From positions 2,585,825 to 2,649,824 of the forward strand of contig NZ_KB910516.1 in the NCBI RefSeq assembly GCF_000372825.1: 64,000 nt of DNA, read 5' to 3'. Position numbers and translations under genes: made by a program. Position 1 is the first letter of the stretch, and each line of letters opens with the position of its first letter. This document shows positions 36,521-47,226 of the stretch, in pieces. Below the pieces are notes generated by a model. It was not told the origin of the DNA and searched no databases. It saw only the letters and a list, made by a program, of their open reading frames with translations. Origin of the DNA: Methylobacterium sp. 77 (lineage in GTDB: Bacteria; Pseudomonadota; Alphaproteobacteria; Rhizobiales; Beijerinckiaceae).

Positions 36521-39500
36521 ATGCCGAAACGCACCGACCTCTCCACGATCCTCATCATCGGTGCCGGTCCGATCGTGATCGGTCAGGCGTGCGAGTTCGA
36601 CTATTCGGGCACGCAGGCCTGCAAGGCCCTGCGCGAGGAGGGTTACCGGATCGTGTTGGTCAACTCGAACCCGGCCACGATCATGACCGACCCGGACATG
36701 GCCGATGCGACTTATGTCGAGCCGATCACCCCGGAAATCGTCGCCAAGATCATCGAGAAAGAGCGTCACGTCGTTCCCGGCGGCTTCGCCCTCCTGCCGA
36801 CCATGGGCGGCCAGACCGCGTTGAACTGCGCCTTGTCCCTCAAGAAGATGGGCGTTCTGGAGAAATTCGACGTCCAGATGATCGGCGCCACGGCTGAGGC
36901 CATCGACAAGGCCGAGGACAGGCAGCTGTTCCGCGACGCCATGACCAAGATCGGCCTTGAGACGCCGAAATCGGCGGTCGCCAACGCCTCCGCCGCCAAG
37001 AAGGTGGACCGCGAGAAGTATCTCGCCGAAATCGCCAGGATCGAGACCGCGACCGAAGCCTCGGCGCGAACGGCTGCGCTCGCCGCATTCGAGAAGAAGT
37101 GGCACGCGGGAGAATCCGACCGGCGCAAGCGCTACGGCGAGCATGCCATCGGGCAGGCGCTGATCGCTCTTGCCGAGGTCGGCCTGCCGGCGATCATCCG
37201 CCCGTCCTTCACCATGGGCGGCACCGGCGGCGGCATCGCCTATAACCGGGAGGAATTCCTCGACATCGTCGAGCGCGGCATCGACGCCTCGCCGACCAAC
37301 GAGGTTCTGATCGAGGAATCCGTCCTCGGCTGGAAGGAATACGAGATGGAGGTCGTTCGCGACAGGAACGACAACTGCATCATCGTTTGCTCCATCGAGA
37401 ACATCGACCCGATGGGCGTCCATACCGGTGATTCCATCACCGTCGCGCCGGCCCTGACGCTGACGGACAAGGAATATCAGGTGATGCGCGATGCATCCCT
37501 GGCGGTGCTTCGCGAGATCGGCGTCGAGACCGGTGGCTCGAACGTGCAGTTCGCCATCGACCCGGCTACCGGCCGCATGATCGTCATCGAGATGAACCCG
37601 CGCGTCTCGCGTTCGTCTGCCCTGGCCTCGAAGGCCACCGGATTCCCCATTGCCAAGGTCGCGGCCAAGCTCGCCGTCGGCTACACCCTCGACGAGATCG
37701 CCAACGACATCACCGGCGGCGCGACCCCGGCCTCGTTCGAGCCGACCATCGATTACGTCGTCACCAAGATCCCGCGCTTCGCCTTCGAGAAGTTCCCGGG
37801 CGCCGAGCCGACCCTGACCACCGCGATGAAGTCGGTGGGCGAGGCCATGGCGATCGGGCGCTGCTTCGCGGAATCGCTGCAGAAGGCGCTGCGCTCCCTC
37901 GAAACCGGCCTCACCGGCCTCGACGAGATCGAGATCGAAGGCCTCGGCAAGGGCGACGACCACAATGCGATCAAGGCGGCCCTCGGCACGCCGACGCCGG
38001 ATCGGCTGCTGAAGGTCGGACAGGCCCTGCGCCTCGGCGTCAGCCACGAGGAGGTCCATGCCTCGTGCAAGATCGATCCGTGGTTCCTCGAGCAGCTTCA
38101 GGCGATCATCGATCTCGAGAACCGGGTGAAGGCGCACGGCATTCCCACCACGCCCGGAGCGCTGCGTCAGCTCAAGGCTGCCGGCTTCTCCGACGCGCGC
38201 CTCGCGGTGCTCGCGAAGACCGACGAGGACAGCGTCCGCGCCGCCCGCCGGGCTATGGGCGTGCGGCCGGTCTTCAAGCGCATCGACACCTGCGCGGCCG
38301 AGTTCAAGGCACCCACCGCCTACATGTACTCGACCTATGTGGCGCCCTTTGCGGGAACGGTGGTCGACGAGGCTCAGCCCACCGATGCCAAGAAGGTGAT
38401 CATCCTCGGCGGCGGCCCGAACCGGATCGGACAGGGCATCGAGTTCGACTATTGCTGCTGTCATGCCTGCTTCGCGCTCACCGAGGCCGGCTATGAAACC
38501 ATCATGGTCAATTGCAATCCGGAGACGGTGTCGACGGATTACGACACCTCCGACCGGCTCTATTTCGAGCCGCTGACGCAGGAGGACGTCCTCGAGATCA
38601 TCGAGACCGAGCGCCAGGCCGGGACGCTTCACGGCGTCATCGTCCAGTTCGGCGGCCAGACTCCGCTGAAGCTCGCCCGCGCCCTGGAAGCCGCCGGTGT
38701 GCCGATCCTCGGCACCTCGCCGGACGCCATCGACCTCGCCGAGGATCGCGACCAGTTCAAGCGCCTCCTCGACAAGCTCGGGATGAAGCAGCCGAAGAAC
38801 GGCATCGCCTATTCGGTGGAGCAGAGCCGGCTCGTCGCCTCGGATCTCGGCCTGCCCTTCGTGGTGCGCCCGAGCTACGTGCTCGGCGGTCGCGCCATGG
38901 CGATCATCCGCGACGAGGTGCAGTTCGCCGACTACCTCCTCGACACCTTGCCGAGCCTGATCCCGTCCGACGTGAAGTCGCGCTATCCCAACGACAAGAC
39001 GGGGCAGATCAACACGGTGCTGGGCAAGAATCCGCTCCTGTTCGATCGCTACCTGTCGGATGCCACCGAGATCGACGTCGATGCGATCTGCGACGGCAAG
39101 GACGTCTATATCGCCGGCATCATGGAGCACATCGAGGAAGCCGGCATCCATTCCGGCGATTCCGCCTGCTCGCTGCCCTCGCGCTCACTCTCGCCGGAGA
39201 CCATGGCCGAGCTGGAGCGGCAGACCAAGGCCATGGCCATGGCACTCGGTGTCGGCGGCCTGATGAATGTCCAATACGCGATCAAGGACGGCACGATCTA
39301 TGTGCTGGAAGTCAACCCGCGGGCCTCGCGCACGGTGCCCTTCGTGGCCAAGGTCATCGGCGAGCCGATCGCCAAGATCGCGGCGAGGGTCATGGCCGGC
39401 GAGCCCCTCGCGAGCTTCAACCTGCAGCCGAAGGTGCTCGACCATATCGCCGTGAAGGAGGCGGTCTTCCCCTTCGCGCGGTTCCCCGGCGTCGACGTGC

Positions 39501-40006
39501 TGCTCGGACCCGAGATGCGGTCCACCGGCGAGGTGATCGGCCTCGACGCCAGCTTCGGCGTCGCCTTCGCCAAGAGTCAGCTCGGCTCGGGCACCCTGGT
39601 TCCGAAGAGCGGCGCGGTATTCGTTTCCGTGCGCGATGCCGACAAGCCGCGTATCCTGCCGGCGATCCGGCAATTGTCGGAGGCCGGGTTCACGATCGTC
39701 GCCACGAGCGGAACGCAGCGCTACCTCGTCGAGAACGGCGTTCCGACCGAGCGTGTGAACAAGGTTCTCGAAGGCCGACCGCACGTGGTCGATTCGATCA
39801 AGAACGGCGACATTCAACTCGTGTTCAACACCACGGAAGGCGCGGGTGCGCTGTCGGACTCTCGCTCCCTGCGCCGGGCGGCCCTCTTGCATAAAGTGCC
39901 GTACTACACCACTCTAGCTGGAGCGATGGCAGCGGCCGAGGGGATCAAGGCCTATCTCGAGGGTGATCTCCAAGTCCGCGCCTTGCAAGAATACTTCGCA
40001 GCCTAA
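36521..40006 (+). CDS. carB: Carbamoyl-phosphate synthase large subunit
   Basis: A 1161-residue synthase that makes carbamoyl phosphate from bicarbonate, ATP and CarA-derived ammonia. It contains two homologous ATP-grasp halves (first starting at [28 protein letters not shown], second at [28 protein letters not shown]) and a C-terminal MGS-like regulatory domain ([34 protein letters not shown]). It is about 90 residues longer than the E. coli enzyme, mostly because of an insertion near 160-220 ([21 protein letters not shown]), which is seen in other alphaproteobacteria. An earlier in-frame start at 36335 is not conserved. Confidence 0.97.
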   Translation: MPKRTDLSTILIIGAGPIVIGQACEFDYSGTQACKALREEGYRIVLVNSNPATIMTDPDMADATYVEPITPEIVAKIIEKERHVVPGGFALLPTMGGQTALNCALSLKKMGVLEKFDVQMIGATAEAIDKAEDRQLFRDAMTKIGLETPKSAVANASAAKKVDREKYLAEIARIETATEASARTAALAAFEKKWHAGESDRRKRYGEHAIGQALIALAEVGLPAIIRPSFTMGGTGGGIAYNREEFLDIVERGIDASPTNEVLIEESVLGWKEYEMEVVRDRNDNCIIVCSIENIDPMGVHTGDSITVAPALTLTDKEYQVMRDASLAVLREIGVETGGSNVQFAIDPATGRMIVIEMNPRVSRSSALASKATGFPIAKVAAKLAVGYTLDEIANDITGGATPASFEPTIDYVVTKIPRFAFEKFPGAEPTLTTAMKSVGEAMAIGRCFAESLQKALRSLETGLTGLDEIEIEGLGKGDDHNAIKAALGTPTPDRLLKVGQALRLGVSHEEVHASCKIDPWFLEQLQAIIDLENRVKAHGIPTTPGALRQLKAAGFSDARLAVLAKTDEDSVRAARRAMGVRPVFKRIDTCAAEFKAPTAYMYSTYVAPFAGTVVDEAQPTDAKKVIILGGGPNRIGQGIEFDYCCCHACFALTEAGYETIMVNCNPETVSTDYDTSDRLYFEPLTQEDVLEIIETERQAGTLHGVIVQFGGQTPLKLARALEAAGVPILGTSPDAIDLAEDRDQFKRLLDKLGMKQPKNGIAYSVEQSRLVASDLGLPFVVRPSYVLGGRAMAIIRDEVQFADYLLDTLPSLIPSDVKSRYPNDKTGQINTVLGKNPLLFDRYLSDATEIDVDAICDGKDVYIAGIMEHIEEAGIHSGDSACSLPSRSLSPETMAELERQTKAMAMALGVGGLMNVQYAIKDGTIYVLEVNPRASRTVPFVAKVIGEPIAKIAARVMAGEPLASFNLQPKVLDHIAVKEAVFPFARFPGVDVLLGPEMRSTGEVIGLDASFGVAFAKSQLGSGTLVPKSGAVFVSVRDADKPRILPAIRQLSEAGFTIVATSGTQRYLVENGVPTERVNKVLEGRPHVVDSIKNGDIQLVFNTTEGAGALSDSRSLRRAALLHKVPYYTTLAGAMAAAEGIKAYLEGDLQVRALQEYFAA

Positions 40007-40017
40007 CATTTGATGTC

Positions 40018-40106
40018 GTGTCCGTCTTGGATGGACACAGCAACTGCCAAGGCTTCAGAACCATCTTACTCTGGCCCGGAGGGAGCGTTCCGCCCCCGAC
40101 CGGGCC
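40018..40106 (+). terminator. Two hairpins between carB and greA
   Basis: GTGTCC...GGACAC (40018-40038) forms a 6-bp stem close to the carB stop, and GGCCCGG...CCGGGCC (40073-40106) forms a 7-bp stem with a GC-rich interior 20 bases before greA. Neither is followed by a T run. They may be a Rho-type or weak terminator for carB, or a structured greA leader. Confidence 0.4.
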
Positions 40107-40127
40107 TATTCATTGTGGCGCGAGACG

Positions 40128-40610
40128 ATGACGATAGACAAGGTTCCGATGACGGTGCGCGGGTTCGCTGCTCTGGAAGCCGAGCTGAAGCATCGCCAGC
40201 AGGTGGAGCGCCAGCGCATCATCCAGGCCATCTCCGAAGCTCGGGCCCTCGGCGACCTGTCGGAGAATGCCGAGTATCATGCCGCCAAGGAGGCGCAGTC
40301 CCATAACGAGGGGCGCGTGATGGAGCTCGAGAGCATGATCGCCCGGGCCGAAGTCATCGACGTCACCAAGCTGTCGGGCACCAAGATCAAGTTCGGCGCG
40401 ACCGTGCGGCTCGTCGATGAGGATACCGAGGAAGAGAAGACCTATCAGCTCGTGGGCGAACCTGAGGCCGATGTTCGTTCGGGCCTGGTCTCGATCACGT
40501 CGCCCATCGCCCGTGCTCTCATCGGCAAGGGCGTCGGCGATACGGTCGAAGTGACCACGCCGGGCGGCGGCAAATCCTACGAGGTCGTCGCGGTCCAGTA
40601 CGGCGTCTGA
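40128..40610 (+). CDS. greA: Transcription elongation factor GreA
   Basis: A 160-residue factor that inserts an N-terminal coiled coil into the RNA polymerase secondary channel and stimulates cleavage of backtracked RNA. The acidic tip [18 protein letters not shown] with catalytic Asp and Glu is intact, and the C-terminal FKBP-like domain ([27 protein letters not shown]) is complete. The ATG at 40128 gives the normal length; an in-frame TTG at 40113 and an ATG at 40149 are alternatives. Confidence 0.96.
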   Translation: MTIDKVPMTVRGFAALEAELKHRQQVERQRIIQAISEARALGDLSENAEYHAAKEAQSHNEGRVMELESMIARAEVIDVTKLSGTKIKFGATVRLVDEDTEEEKTYQLVGEPEADVRSGLVSITSPIARALIGKGVGDTVEVTTPGGGKSYEVVAVQYGV

Positions 40611-40627
40611 CGCCTGAGGCTTGCAAC

Positions 40628-41164
40628 ATGCGCCAGACTGCATTCGGCCGGCCTATCGCTGGCTGGAGACGAGCGATGGTAGCGATCTCCGCCGCTCTGG
40701 CCATGGTTTCTCCGGTCGGGGCCGAAGGGCTTTCGTCCTTTGGCGCATCGCGTCTGTCGGAAATTCGCGTCGATGTCGGTCCGCTTTTGGCGCAGGGAGG
40801 CGGCGCCCCTGCCGAGGCACTTCGCGGTGACCTTCTCGGGGCGCTGAAGAGCGAGTTCGCCGAGAGACTCGGCGGTGCCGGTCCGGTCCTGGTGGTCCGC
40901 ATCACGAGCCTCTCACTCAGGCCCTATACCGGGAGCGAGGGCGGGCGCAGCGGCTTCGGCGGCGGCTCGCAATCCGATTACCTCGAGGGAGAAGCCCTGA
41001 TCGTTGGTCGTCGCGGCGAGGTTCTCGCCCGCCATCCGCAGCTTTCAGCACTTCCATCGAGTTCGGGCGGGGCGTGGTACGATCCGGATTCGGAACGCCG
41101 CCGCGTTGCCGCGATCGCTCAGCATTATGCCGGCTGGCTGCGCCGGGCATTCCCCTCCAATTGA
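40628..41164 (+). CDS. Exported protein of unknown function
   Basis: A 178-residue protein with a twin-arginine-containing but ordinary-looking signal sequence (RRAMVAISAALAMVSPVGAEG). The mature part includes a Gly/Ser-rich segment (GSEGGRSGFGGGSQSDYLEGEALI). It has no Cys after the signal peptide, so it is not a lipoprotein. No family is recognised. It lies 17 bases after greA and 7 bases before the ELM1-family gene, so the three may be one transcript. Confidence 0.7.
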   Translation: MRQTAFGRPIAGWRRAMVAISAALAMVSPVGAEGLSSFGASRLSEIRVDVGPLLAQGGGAPAEALRGDLLGALKSEFAERLGGAGPVLVVRITSLSLRPYTGSEGGRSGFGGGSQSDYLEGEALIVGRRGEVLARHPQLSALPSSSGGAWYDPDSERRRVAAIAQHYAGWLRRAFPSN

Positions 41165-41171
41165 CGCGGCC

Positions 41172-42215
41172 ATGTCGATATCGGGAGCGTCCGGCATGAT
41201 GCGATCTGCTGGAGAAGCCTCTCCGACCCAGCTCCCCCATGTCGGCGCCTGGATCGTCACCGATGGCAAGGCCGGCGACGAAAATCAGTGCATCGGGATC
41301 GCCGAGACGCTCGGGCTCGATTTCGAGATCCGCAGGGTGTCGCCGCGACCTCCCTTCGGCTGGCTCGCTCCGTGGGGGCCGATCGACCCGCGCGACCGCC
41401 CGGGCCATCGGGGGGGCGCCCTGTCGGGCCCCTTTCCCGAGATCGTCATCGCTTCCGGACGCCGCGCGGTTCCGTATCTTCGCGCCATCCGCAAGGCCAC
41501 GAAGGGCCGAACCTTCACCGCGTTCCTGAAGGACCCTCGCACCGGGCACGATACCGCTGATTTCATCTGGGTGCCGGATTACGACGATCTTCGCGGGCCG
41601 AACGTCCTCACGACGCTCACCGCGCCCCACCAAGTCACGGCAGCGCGGTTGGCGGCGGCACGCCGCTCGCCTGATCCACGCCTGATCGGATTCGAGAAAC
41701 CTCGCGTCGCCGTGCTGATCGGCGGAGACAGCCGGCATCTGAGCTATCGCGCGGCCGATATGAAGCGGCTGCTCGCCAACCTGACGAAACTCTCCGAGAG
41801 CGGATCCTCCCTGATGCTCACGGTGTCCCGTCGCACCCCAGCGCCGTTAAGGACGGCGCTACACCGCCTCGTCGAGCAGAAAGGCGGGTTCTTTTGGGAC
41901 GGCACGGGCGCGAACCCCTACGTGTCGATGCTGGCCCTGGCCGATGCGATCGTCGTAACGTCCGATTCGGCCAATATGGTGGGTGAAGCTGTGAGCAGCG
42001 GGGCGCCGGTGCTTCTCTTCGATCTTCCCAACACCTATATTCGGCACAGGCGGCTCTTTGCTGGGTTGGCAATGGCAGGTGCTTTAAAGCCCTTCGTCGG
42101 CCGCCTGGAAGATTTGCATTACACACCTCTCGACGCGACGCCGGCCATCGCACAAGCTATGGCTTGCGCCTATATCGAGCACCGCTCCAGGTTGGCACCT
42201 GCGACGCGGTCGTAG
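41172..42215 (+). CDS. Mitochondrial fission ELM1-family protein
   Basis: A 347-residue member of the ELM1 family (PF06258-type), whose plant member acts in mitochondrial division and whose bacterial role is unknown. Family blocks are [64 protein letters not shown] and [27 protein letters not shown]; the last is a nucleotide-sugar-transferase-like segment. The start is ATG 41172 or ATG 41196. It ends 14 bases before trxB. Confidence 0.85.
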   Translation: MSISGASGMMRSAGEASPTQLPHVGAWIVTDGKAGDENQCIGIAETLGLDFEIRRVSPRPPFGWLAPWGPIDPRDRPGHRGGALSGPFPEIVIASGRRAVPYLRAIRKATKGRTFTAFLKDPRTGHDTADFIWVPDYDDLRGPNVLTTLTAPHQVTAARLAAARRSPDPRLIGFEKPRVAVLIGGDSRHLSYRAADMKRLLANLTKLSESGSSLMLTVSRRTPAPLRTALHRLVEQKGGFFWDGTGANPYVSMLALADAIVVTSDSANMVGEAVSSGAPVLLFDLPNTYIRHRRLFAGLAMAGALKPFVGRLEDLHYTPLDATPAIAQAMACAYIEHRSRLAPATRS

Positions 42216-42229
42216 GAGACTTTAGAACT

Positions 42230-43204
42230 ATGGCCCCTCATCACTCCAAGCTTATCATCATCGGCTCCGGGCCTGCGGGTTATACTGCAGCCATCTATGC
42301 CGCCCGAGCCATGGCCGAGCCATTGCTGATCTCCGGCTTCCAGCCGGGCGGTCAGCTGATGATCACCACCGATGTGGAGAATTATCCCGGTTTCGCTGAT
42401 CCGATCCAGGGGCCATGGCTGATGGAGCAGATGCGGCTCCAGGCCGAGCATGTCGGCACCAAGATCGTGTCTGAATACATCACCAAGGTCGATCTTCAGA
42501 CGCGCCCTTTCCAGCTGGAAGCCGATTCCGGTGAAACCTACACCTGCGATGCCCTCATCATCGCGACGGGCGCGCAGGCGAAATGGCTCGGCCTTCCCTC
42601 CGAGGCCAAGTTCCAGGGCTTCGGCGTTTCGGCCTGCGCTACCTGCGACGGGTTCTTTTTTCGCGGCAAGGAAGTCGTGGTGGTCGGCGGCGGCAACACC
42701 GCCGTCGAGGAGGCGCTCTACCTCGCCAACCTCGCCTCGAAGGTGACGGTCGTCCACCGCCGCGGCGAGTTCCGTGCCGAGCGCATCCTCCAGGAGCGCC
42801 TGTTCAAGCACCCGAAGGTCGAGGTCGTCTGGCATCATGCGATCGAGGAAATCTGCGGAACTCAGACGCCGCCATCCGTCACGCATCTGCGACTGAAGGA
42901 CGTTCGCACCGGCGAGATTACCGAGCGTAAGGCAGATGGCGTCTTCGTCGCCATCGGACATCAGCCGGCGACCGGTATCTTCGAGGGGCAGCTGGCCATG
43001 CGCCATGGCGGCTACATCGAAACCCGGCCGGGGACGACCGAGACAGCAATTCCCGGCGTCTACGCCGCCGGCGACGTCACCGACGATGTCTATCGTCAGG
43101 CGATCACCGCGGCCGGCATGGGCTGCATGGCCGCGTTGGAGGCTGAAAAGTACCTCGCAGCTCTCGAACTTGGCGAAACCCCTCGTCAGGCCGCAGCCGA
43201 ATAG
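42230..43204 (+). CDS. trxB: Thioredoxin reductase
   Basis: A 324-residue FAD/NADPH enzyme that keeps thioredoxin reduced. FAD motif [19 protein letters not shown] lies at the N terminus, redox pair C136-A-T-C139 in [19 protein letters not shown] motif [17 protein letters not shown], and [34 protein letters not shown] at the C terminus. A TAGGAG site precedes ATG 42230. It lies 14 bases after the ELM1 gene. No terminator is seen in the 232-base gap to the LysR gene. Confidence 0.96.
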   Translation: MAPHHSKLIIIGSGPAGYTAAIYAARAMAEPLLISGFQPGGQLMITTDVENYPGFADPIQGPWLMEQMRLQAEHVGTKIVSEYITKVDLQTRPFQLEADSGETYTCDALIIATGAQAKWLGLPSEAKFQGFGVSACATCDGFFFRGKEVVVVGGGNTAVEEALYLANLASKVTVVHRRGEFRAERILQERLFKHPKVEVVWHHAIEEICGTQTPPSVTHLRLKDVRTGEITERKADGVFVAIGHQPATGIFEGQLAMRHGGYIETRPGTTETAIPGVYAAGDVTDDVYRQAITAAGMGCMAALEAEKYLAALELGETPRQAAAE

Positions 43205-43436
43205 GGAAATCTTTGCCCGGCGCCTTGCGTCGGGCATCAACCTAATCGCAAGATCGTTGTCCTAAAACCAGCGCGAGCCGAATTCGATCGGCTCGGCGTC
43301 CCGTGTTGCGCGGCTGAACCGTATGAAACGGCAGTCGGGCACGCCGAAACACGGCAAGGCTCGGTGCCTGCCCGAATTGGGTCCGGCATCGGGCGTTTGG
43401 CCACCGGCACGGGGCTGCGTGAGGGGGTTGGACGCC

Positions 43437-44327
43437 GTGGACTGGGACAAGATCCGAATCTTCCTCAATGTCGCCGAGGCTGGCAGCTTCACCCGCGCGG
43501 GCGACGATATCGGCCTGAGTCAATCGGCAGTGAGTCGCCAGATCAGCGCGCTCGAGCGGGAACTGAAGGCACCGCTCTTTCACCGGCATGCCCGTGGCCT
43601 GATCCTGACCGAGCAGGGCGACCTGCTGTTCCGGGCGGCGAGAGACATGAAGCTGCGGCTGGAAAACACCAGGGCGCGGCTCGTGGAAACGAGCGAGCGG
43701 CCGAGCGGCGATCTCAAGGTGACGACCACGACGGGACTCGGCACATCCTGGCTGGCCCAACGGGTCGCCGAGTTTCTCGACCTCTATCCCGATGTCCGCG
43801 TCGAGCTGATCCTGACCAACGAGGAACTCGATCTCGCCATGCGCGAGGCCGATGTGGCGGTTCGGATGCGGCGCCCGGCCCAACCCGACCTGATCCAGCG
43901 GCGTCTCTTCACCGTCCACTATCACGCCTTCGCCTCGGCCGATTACGTGAAGAGGTTCGGCGAGCCGAAATCCATCGCGGATCTGGACAACCACCGCCTC
44001 GTCTCCTTCGGCGGGAACGAACCGTCCTACCTTCTGGCGACCCACTGGCTCTCGACGGTCGGCCGCGAGGGGCTGGAACGGCGCCCGATCCACTTCACGG
44101 TCAACAACATCGCCGCCTTGCAGAAGGCGATGGAGACGGGCGCCGGCATCGGCATCCTGCCCGATTACGCGGTCGAGGGTCAGACCGACCTCGTGCAGGT
44201 CATGCGCGAGGCAGAGATGCCGCATATGGAGAGCTACCTCGTCTATGCCGAGGAGATGCGTTCGGTCGCTCGCGTACAGGCGTTTCGGGACTTCCTCGTC
44301 GCGAAAGCCCAGCGCTGGACCTACTAG
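43437..44327 (+). CDS. LysR-type transcriptional regulator
   Basis: A regulator of about 296 residues with N-terminal winged helix (WDKIRIFLNVAEAGSFTRAGDDIGLSQSAVSRQISALERELKAPLFHR) and C-terminal ligand-binding domain (GDLKVTTTTGLGTSWLAQRVAEFLDLYPDVRVELIL). The start is set at GTG 43437, which has a GAGGGGG site 9 bases upstream and gives MDWDKIRIF; upstream GTG and TTG codons are in frame. It follows trxB on the same strand, a position also seen in other Rhizobiales. Its ligand and targets are unknown. It converges with msrP. Confidence 0.88.
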   Translation: MDWDKIRIFLNVAEAGSFTRAGDDIGLSQSAVSRQISALERELKAPLFHRHARGLILTEQGDLLFRAARDMKLRLENTRARLVETSERPSGDLKVTTTTGLGTSWLAQRVAEFLDLYPDVRVELILTNEELDLAMREADVAVRMRRPAQPDLIQRRLFTVHYHAFASADYVKRFGEPKSIADLDNHRLVSFGGNEPSYLLATHWLSTVGREGLERRPIHFTVNNIAALQKAMETGAGIGILPDYAVEGQTDLVQVMREAEMPHMESYLVYAEEMRSVARVQAFRDFLVAKAQRWTY

Positions 44328-44339
44328 CGAACCGCGTCG

Positions 44340-45296
44340 TTAAACGAAAAGGCGCTCGTTCTCCAAGCCCTTGTAGAGCCCGGCGACCTGTTCGCCATAG
44401 CCGTTGTAGATCAGCGTCGGGACTCGCTGGTCGGTGCCGAGCACGCGTTCCGTCGCCTGGCTCCAACGCGGATGCGGCACGGCCGGGTTCACATTGGCCC
44501 AGAACCCATATTCCGACGCCTGCAGGCCTTCCCAGAAGGTCTTCGGGCGCTCGGCGACGAATGACAGCTTCACGATCGACTTGACCGACTTGAACCCGTA
44601 TTTCCAGGGCACCGCCAGCCTAATCGGTGCGCCGAACTGGTTGGCGAGCGGCTTGCCGTAGACACCGGTGGCGATGAAGGCGAGATCGTTGTTCGCCTCC
44701 TCCATCGTCAACCCCTCGACATAGGGCCAGGGGTAGAGGAACGAGCGCTGGCCCGGCGCCATGGACTTGTCCATGAACGTCTCCATACGCACGTACTTCG
44801 CACCCGATGCGGGTTTTGCCAGCGCCACCAGCTTCGACAACGGGAAGCCTGTCCAGGGCACCGACATCGACCACGCCTCGACGCAACGATGGCGGTAGAG
44901 CCGTTCCTCCAAAGCCATCTTGCGGACGAGATCGTCGATTCCGAGTTCGAGCGGCTTTTCCACGAGGCCGTCGATCTTGATCGTCCAGGGTCGGGTCTTG
45001 AGCGCGTACGCTGCTGGAAGCACGGTCTTCGAGGTGCCGAACTCGTAGAAATTATTGTACTCTGCGGAGAACTTCTCCGGCGTCAGCGGCCGGTCGAGGG
45101 TGTAGGCGTCGTTGCGCGCGGCCGGGTAGAGGCCGCTCGTCGGATCGGCAGCGGCGAATGCGCCTTCGACGCCGACCAGAGACGTCGCCGCGAGGCCTGC
45201 AGCACCACCGAGCAGCGCGCGACGATTCAGGAACACACTCTCCGGGGTAGCCAGGCGCTCCGGCATTTCCCAACCGCGTTGGCGCTTGATGTACAT
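44340..45296 (-). CDS. msrP: Periplasmic methionine sulfoxide reductase, catalytic subunit
   Basis: A 318-residue molybdopterin enzyme of the YedY/MsrP family that repairs oxidised Met in periplasmic proteins. It has a twin-arginine signal (NRRALLGGAAGLAATSLV), as expected for export of a folded cofactor enzyme. The Mo-ligand Cys is in YRHRCVEAWSMSVPWTGFPLS, and RLAVPWKYGFKSVKSIVKL and EYGFWANVNP are family blocks. GAGGACA precedes ATG 45296. The heme membrane partner gene msrQ, usually adjacent, is not in the window. Confidence 0.93.
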   Translation of the reverse strand: MYIKRQRGWEMPERLATPESVFLNRRALLGGAAGLAATSLVGVEGAFAAADPTSGLYPAARNDAYTLDRPLTPEKFSAEYNNFYEFGTSKTVLPAAYALKTRPWTIKIDGLVEKPLELGIDDLVRKMALEERLYRHRCVEAWSMSVPWTGFPLSKLVALAKPASGAKYVRMETFMDKSMAPGQRSFLYPWPYVEGLTMEEANNDLAFIATGVYGKPLANQFGAPIRLAVPWKYGFKSVKSIVKLSFVAERPKTFWEGLQASEYGFWANVNPAVPHPRWSQATERVLGTDQRVPTLIYNGYGEQVAGLYKGLENERLFV

Positions 45297-45437
45297 TTGG
45301 TGTCCTCGAGCAAAAGCCGGTTGCCGCGCGCGAGGCGGCCCTATCCCTGGAACATCGGTCCCGCCGGTCCGTCGCGCAAGCACGGCCGACCGTCACCATT
45401 CGGCGAGAAACCGTCGCAGGTTACGGTGCGGCAGGGC

Positions 45438-47141
45438 TCACGCCCGCGGCGCCTCGTCGCGCAGCGCACGACGCAGCACCTTTCCGACATTGGTCTTCGG
45501 CAACGTCTCGTGGAAGACGACGCGCCGAGGCACCTTGTAGCCGGTGAGCTGCGAGCGCGCGTAGGCGCGCAACGCTTCGATGCCGACGCTCTTATCCTTG
45601 AGCACCACATGCGCGACGACCATCTCGCCGGTCTCCTCGCAGTGCGTCCCCACCACGGCGCATTCGAGCACGCCGGGATGGCCGACCAGGATCTCCTCCA
45701 CCTCGTTCGGATAGACATTGAAGCCCGAGACCAGGATCATGTCCTTCATCCGGTCTACGATGCGGACCTGACCATCCGCCTGAAAGACCGCGACGTCGCC
45801 GGTCCGGAAGTAGCCGTCGCTCGTCGTGGCCCGCGCGGTCTCGTCCGGCCGCTTCCAGTAGCCGGCCATGACCTGCGGTCCGCGCACGCAGAGTTCGCCC
45901 GGCTCGCCCGGACGGACATCCTTTCCGTCGGGATCGCGAATCGCGACATCGGTGGAGGGCACCGGAAAGCCGATCGTGCCGGTCCATTCCACGTCAGGTA
46001 TGTTCACGCAGACTACGGGGGAAGTTTCGGAGAGCCCGTAGCCCTCGACGATGGACTTGCCCGTGATCGACTTCCACTTCGCTGCGACCGGCGCCTGGAC
46101 GGCCATACCGCCGGCGATCACGAAATGGATCGCGGAGAAATCCACCTCGTTAATGCGGGGATGGTTGTTGAGCAGATTGAAGAGCGTGTTCACACCCGAA
46201 AAATGAGTGAAGCGGTTATTCTTCAAGGTCTTCACGAACCCGTCCACGTCGCGGGGATTGGGAATCAGCAGACAGCATCCGCCGATGTTCATGAAGAGGA
46301 AGAAACATCCGGTCAGTGCGAAGATGTGATACAGCGGCAGCGCCGTCACCATCACACGGTCGACATGGTCGGCCTGGGATACGCAGAACCAGACCCGACA
46401 CTGCGCCACATTGGCGACGATGTTCGCGTGGGTCAGCATCGCAGCCTTGGCGACCCCCGTCGTGCCTCCGGTATATTGCAGGAACGCCAGATCCTGCGGC
46501 CCGACCGGGACCACCGATTTCGGCAGTCCGCGCCCGTGACGCACCACGGCCTCGAAACGCACCGTCTTCGCGGCCGGCAAGTCATAGGCGGGCACCGCCT
46601 TTTTGACGTGGCGGGAGGCGAGGTTGATGATCCGCCCCTTGAAGCCGAGCCCGTCGCCGGGTCCTGCGATGACGATCCGTTCGAGGGCGATATCGGCCAG
46701 CGCGCCGGCGACGGTGTGGGCGAAATTCTCCAGCACGAAGAGGGCTCGCGCGCCGGAATCGTTGATCTGTGCCGTCAGTTCGCGCGGGGTGTAGAGCGGG
46801 TTGACGTTCACGACGACGCAACCGGCCATCAGGATTCCATAGATCGCCGCCGGATAGGCCGGCACGTTCGGCATCATGATCGCGATCCGGTCGCCCTTCG
46901 CGAATCCCTGCGCGATCAGCCATGCCGCGATCGCATCGCCGGAGGCGCCGAGCTCGGCATAGGTGATCGACTTGCCGAAGCATCGGATCGCCGGCCGCGT
47001 CGCGCATTGTTCCGTGCCGGCGCGCAGGAGATCGACGAGCGTACCCTGGTTCGCGACGTCGATCTCGCCCGGCATGCCGGGCGGATACATGGAGAGCCAT
47101 GGGCGCGCGGAAACCGGCCCTTGGGCCATGCCTTGGATCAT
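45438..47141 (-). CDS. fadD: Long-chain fatty acid-CoA ligase
   Basis: A 567-residue AMP-forming acyl-CoA synthetase. ATP-binding motif YTGGTTGVAKAAMLTH lies near 215-230, the adenylate motif VEGYGLSETSPVVCVN near 360, and YFRTGDVAVFQADGQVRIVDRMKDMILVSGFNVYPNEVEEIL near 440-480, with the catalytic Lys in LPKTNVGKVLRRALRDE at the end. These fit FadD rather than acetyl-CoA synthetase. GGGAGG precedes the ATG. It stands between a membrane protein gene and msrP on the same strand; no other fatty acid genes are nearby. Confidence 0.9.
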   Translation of the reverse strand: MIQGMAQGPVSARPWLSMYPPGMPGEIDVANQGTLVDLLRAGTEQCATRPAIRCFGKSITYAELGASGDAIAAWLIAQGFAKGDRIAIMMPNVPAYPAAIYGILMAGCVVVNVNPLYTPRELTAQINDSGARALFVLENFAHTVAGALADIALERIVIAGPGDGLGFKGRIINLASRHVKKAVPAYDLPAAKTVRFEAVVRHGRGLPKSVVPVGPQDLAFLQYTGGTTGVAKAAMLTHANIVANVAQCRVWFCVSQADHVDRVMVTALPLYHIFALTGCFFLFMNIGGCCLLIPNPRDVDGFVKTLKNNRFTHFSGVNTLFNLLNNHPRINEVDFSAIHFVIAGGMAVQAPVAAKWKSITGKSIVEGYGLSETSPVVCVNIPDVEWTGTIGFPVPSTDVAIRDPDGKDVRPGEPGELCVRGPQVMAGYWKRPDETARATTSDGYFRTGDVAVFQADGQVRIVDRMKDMILVSGFNVYPNEVEEILVGHPGVLECAVVGTHCEETGEMVVAHVVLKDKSVGIEALRAYARSQLTGYKVPRRVVFHETLPKTNVGKVLRRALRDEAPRA

Positions 47142-47226
47142 CGCGATCCTCCCTCTGATGCCCGCGGCGGCTTAGCGCCACCTTCGTTCACATATAAACT
47201 ATCTTTCCGGTATCCCGAGCACGGGA

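Noticed and set aside
36449..39151. A 900-codon open frame antisense to carB
   Set aside because: It lies wholly opposite a clearly conserved gene, is highly charged with Arg/Asp/Gly repeats typical of antisense frames in GC-rich DNA, and matches no family.
40628..41164. Twin-arginine export signal in the protein after greA
   Set aside because: The RR lies in GWRRAMVAIS without the S-R-R-x-F-L-K context, and no cofactor-binding domain follows, so a normal Sec signal is more likely.
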